From an uncultured Bacilli bacterium (lineage in GTDB: Bacteria; Bacillota_I; Bacilli_A; RF39; UBA660), in NCBI GenBank assembly GCA_947591175.1, contig CANQDB010000015.1:1-17665 (forward strand): a stretch of 17,665 nt of DNA, read 5' to 3'. This document shows, piece after piece, positions 16,363 through 17,665 of this stretch; within the stretch, counting starts at the first letter, position 1, and the number at the start of each line of letters is the position of its first letter. Both the position numbers and the translations under genes were made by a program. The notes below the pieces were generated by a model, which worked only from the letters and a program-made list of their open reading frames with translations, searched no databases and was not told the origin of the DNA.

Positions 16363-17250
16363 TCAATTATCAAAATCGATGTTTTTAAGAGAATCATATA
16401 ATTCTTTTTTAACATGTTTCTTTAATCCAACATTATTTTCCAATAATTCATTCATCCAGTATAACCAACCATATTCTTTTATAGCTATTGCTTCGTGAAC
16501 AATTTTTTCAAATACGGGAAGTAATTTTTTGTAGTCAAATTTAATTAACCTTTGCCATATTAATTCAGCACCAGGCCAATTTAAATCGGTAATCCATATT
16601 AACATGTCAGTTAAGTATGGTTCTAGTTCTTCATCAGTTTTATTAACTATAATTAGAGCAGAATTTCCCCACACCTCTTTACCAGTTCTATATAAAGGCA
16701 GAAAAAGTGGTGAAAAATCTTCCCATTTAATTATTTTAGTAATAGATTGTTGCAATTTTTCTTCTGGACTATCCCAGCTTAAGTCTGCTAAAGCGTCATA
16801 TAAGTCCTCTATCTCTTGAAGAAGTTTGGAATCAATATATTCTTTGACTTTTGGATTATCAAATGATAAAAACTCACAACATGAATCAAGAAGTTTAAAG
16901 TTTTTTTCTGTTAGAGCTTTTTTTAACGTCTTCTCAAGAGGCTCTTTTAATAATTGAGGAGGCATCTTTTCTAATTTTTGACGAATAATCATGCTTCCAT
17001 CATTTCTAAAACAGTATTTTTCTTCTTCAAGCCACTCTAACATATCGGTTAAATATGGTTCTAATTCCTCATCACTCTTATTACATATAACTTTTGCACA
17101 ATTTTGCCAAACACATTTGCCAGGATTAGCTGGACGAAATAAAAAGGCAAAATCTTTTACTTGCGATGCTTCTTTTATACCTAATTCCTGAATGGCAATA
17201 TCATTATTTATATCGAGTGATTCCAATATTTTCTTTTGACTCGTTCCCAT
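16363..17250 (-). CDS. Protein with two tandem DUF5071-like domains
   Basis: The product has 295 residues with an internal duplication. The first copy runs about 33-130 and the second about 172-275. Each begins with DF..LF, then W.N or a similar turn, a shared block ending DEELEPYLTDML, then a helical stretch. The second copy has the LNWPGAELIWQRL motif that I associate with DUF5071, a family found among small immunity-like proteins. The first copy is more diverged there. No signal peptide or membrane segment is seen, so the protein is probably cytoplasmic. AAGGGGAT lies before the ATG at 17250, directly after the stop of the upstream gene, so the two form an operon. A role in toxin immunity is possible but not shown, as no toxin gene is visible in the window. 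Confidence 0.7.
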   Translation of the reverse strand: MGTSQKKILESLDINNDIAIQELGIKEASQVKDFAFLFRPANPGKCVWQNCAKVICNKSDEELEPYLTDMLEWLEEEKYCFRNDGSMIIRQKLEKMPPQLLKEPLEKTLKKALTEKNFKLLDSCCEFLSFDNPKVKEYIDSKLLQEIEDLYDALADLSWDSPEEKLQQSITKIIKWEDFSPLFLPLYRTGKEVWGNSALIIVNKTDEELEPYLTDMLIWITDLNWPGAELIWQRLIKFDYKKLLPVFEKIVHEAIAIKEYGWLYWMNELLENNVGLKKHVKKELYDSLKNIDFDN

Positions 17251-17263
17251 ATATTATCCCCTT

Positions 17264-17665
17264 TTATTTGGTTCTTTTATCTTTTACTTGTTCCACATAA
17301 TTATCGATAATCGAAGAAGCTTCAGGATATGTTCCTCTTAGTGTCTTAGCATCGAAAAAGCCTTGGTCATAAACGATATCGTAATCAATTCTAATATCTT
17401 CGTAATCTTTTAAGGTGTCTTTTAAATTCATGAAGGCTTCCGTTTGTTTTGGAGTTAAAGTTTCAGGCATCATGAAAGTTCCTCTTTTTTTACTCGATGA
17501 AGTATCTAAGAAAACAATATCTCCTAATCTTGTAAACACATAAGCAGCGGTTTGAATAGGATGGGTATATTTTAGTTGTTGAAGATTTGGATCATCTTTA
17601 TAATGATCTTTTAAAAAACCAATTAAGGTTACAATGTGTTGTTCCTCTTCGTCCGTAGTAAGAAA
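17264..17665 (-). CDS. Hypothetical protein, 5' end beyond the window
   Basis: The frame is open from the stop at 17264 to the window edge, giving at least 133 codons without a start. A GTG at 17539 in this frame is internal, as 42 more in-frame codons precede it and continue a coherent protein, including QTAAYVFTRLGDIVFLDT. I recognise no family. The visible part has no membrane segment or signal. Its C-terminal half is rich in Asp, Tyr and Lys. The stop is followed after a few bases by the ribosome-binding site of the tandem-domain gene, so the two are probably cotranscribed and may share a role. Confidence 0.65.
   Translation of the reverse strand, partial: FLTTDEEEQHIVTLIGFLKDHYKDDPNLQQLKYTHPIQTAAYVFTRLGDIVFLDTSSSKKRGTFMMPETLTPKQTEAFMNLKDTLKDYEDIRIDYDIVYDQGFFDAKTLRGTYPEASSIIDNYVEQVKDKRTK

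Noticed and set aside
1..17665. CRISPR arrays, insertion sequences, tRNA or rRNA genes
   Set aside because: I saw no regularly spaced repeats, no transposase motifs and no tRNA-like or rRNA-like sequence. The only clear direct repeats are the TR/VR pair and the duplicated patch in the tandem-domain gene.

Overview
This window comes from an AT-rich, low-GC Gram-positive-type bacterium. Every gene lies on the minus strand, ribosome-binding sites are of the AGGAGG/AGGTG type, and several promoters look like extended -10 sites (TGnTATAAT). RecD2, PcrA and NAD-dependent LigA point to Bacillota or the gut-associated relatives of Mycoplasmatota (for example RF39-like or Erysipelotrichales-like lineages). 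This placement is inference from gene content and codon style only.

Layout, following transcription from high to low coordinates. (1) At 17665-16363, a 5'-truncated protein of unknown function is followed by a 295-residue protein built from two diverged copies of one domain resembling DUF5071, then a terminator. (2) At 16308-12471 is an ABC-2 type exporter operon of permease, ATPase and second permease. The second permease is split by a frameshift, and a terminator closes the operon. (3) At 12443-6889 are pcrA, a small unknown gene, a sugar-nucleotidyltransferase-like gene and ligA. The first three genes are tightly packed; ligA has its own promoter and a terminator that overlaps its stop codon. 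(4) At 6875-4917 are two envelope genes: a membrane-anchored coiled-coil-like protein and a three-TM phosphodiester glycosidase (NAGPA/DUF2233). (5) At 4887-2533 is a surface protein gene with its diversification elements. (6) At 2494-1 are recD2, a small membrane protein gene and a terminator.

Region 5 is the most interesting. A 650-residue exported protein has a C-terminal formylglycine-generating-enzyme/C-type-lectin-like domain. Its last 131 bp (2873-3003) are repeated 267 bp downstream (2606-2736). The copies differ at 15 of 131 positions. On the coding strand the downstream copy has A at 12 of these, whereas the gene copy has A at none. This is the signature of a diversity-generating retroelement (DGR), with the downstream copy as template repeat (TR) and the gene 3' end as variable repeat (VR). 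A 14-bp hairpin lies between them and a terminator-like hairpin follows the TR. No reverse transcriptase or Avd gene is present in the window, so the enzyme would have to act from elsewhere, or the system is a remnant.

The same gene is preceded by a candidate promoter whose -35/-10 spacer holds a run of nine G. Slippage in such a tract can switch expression, as in meningococcal porA. If both readings hold, this surface protein is variable in sequence through the DGR and in expression through the G tract. The neighbouring glycosidase and coiled-coil-like genes also appear to act at the cell envelope.
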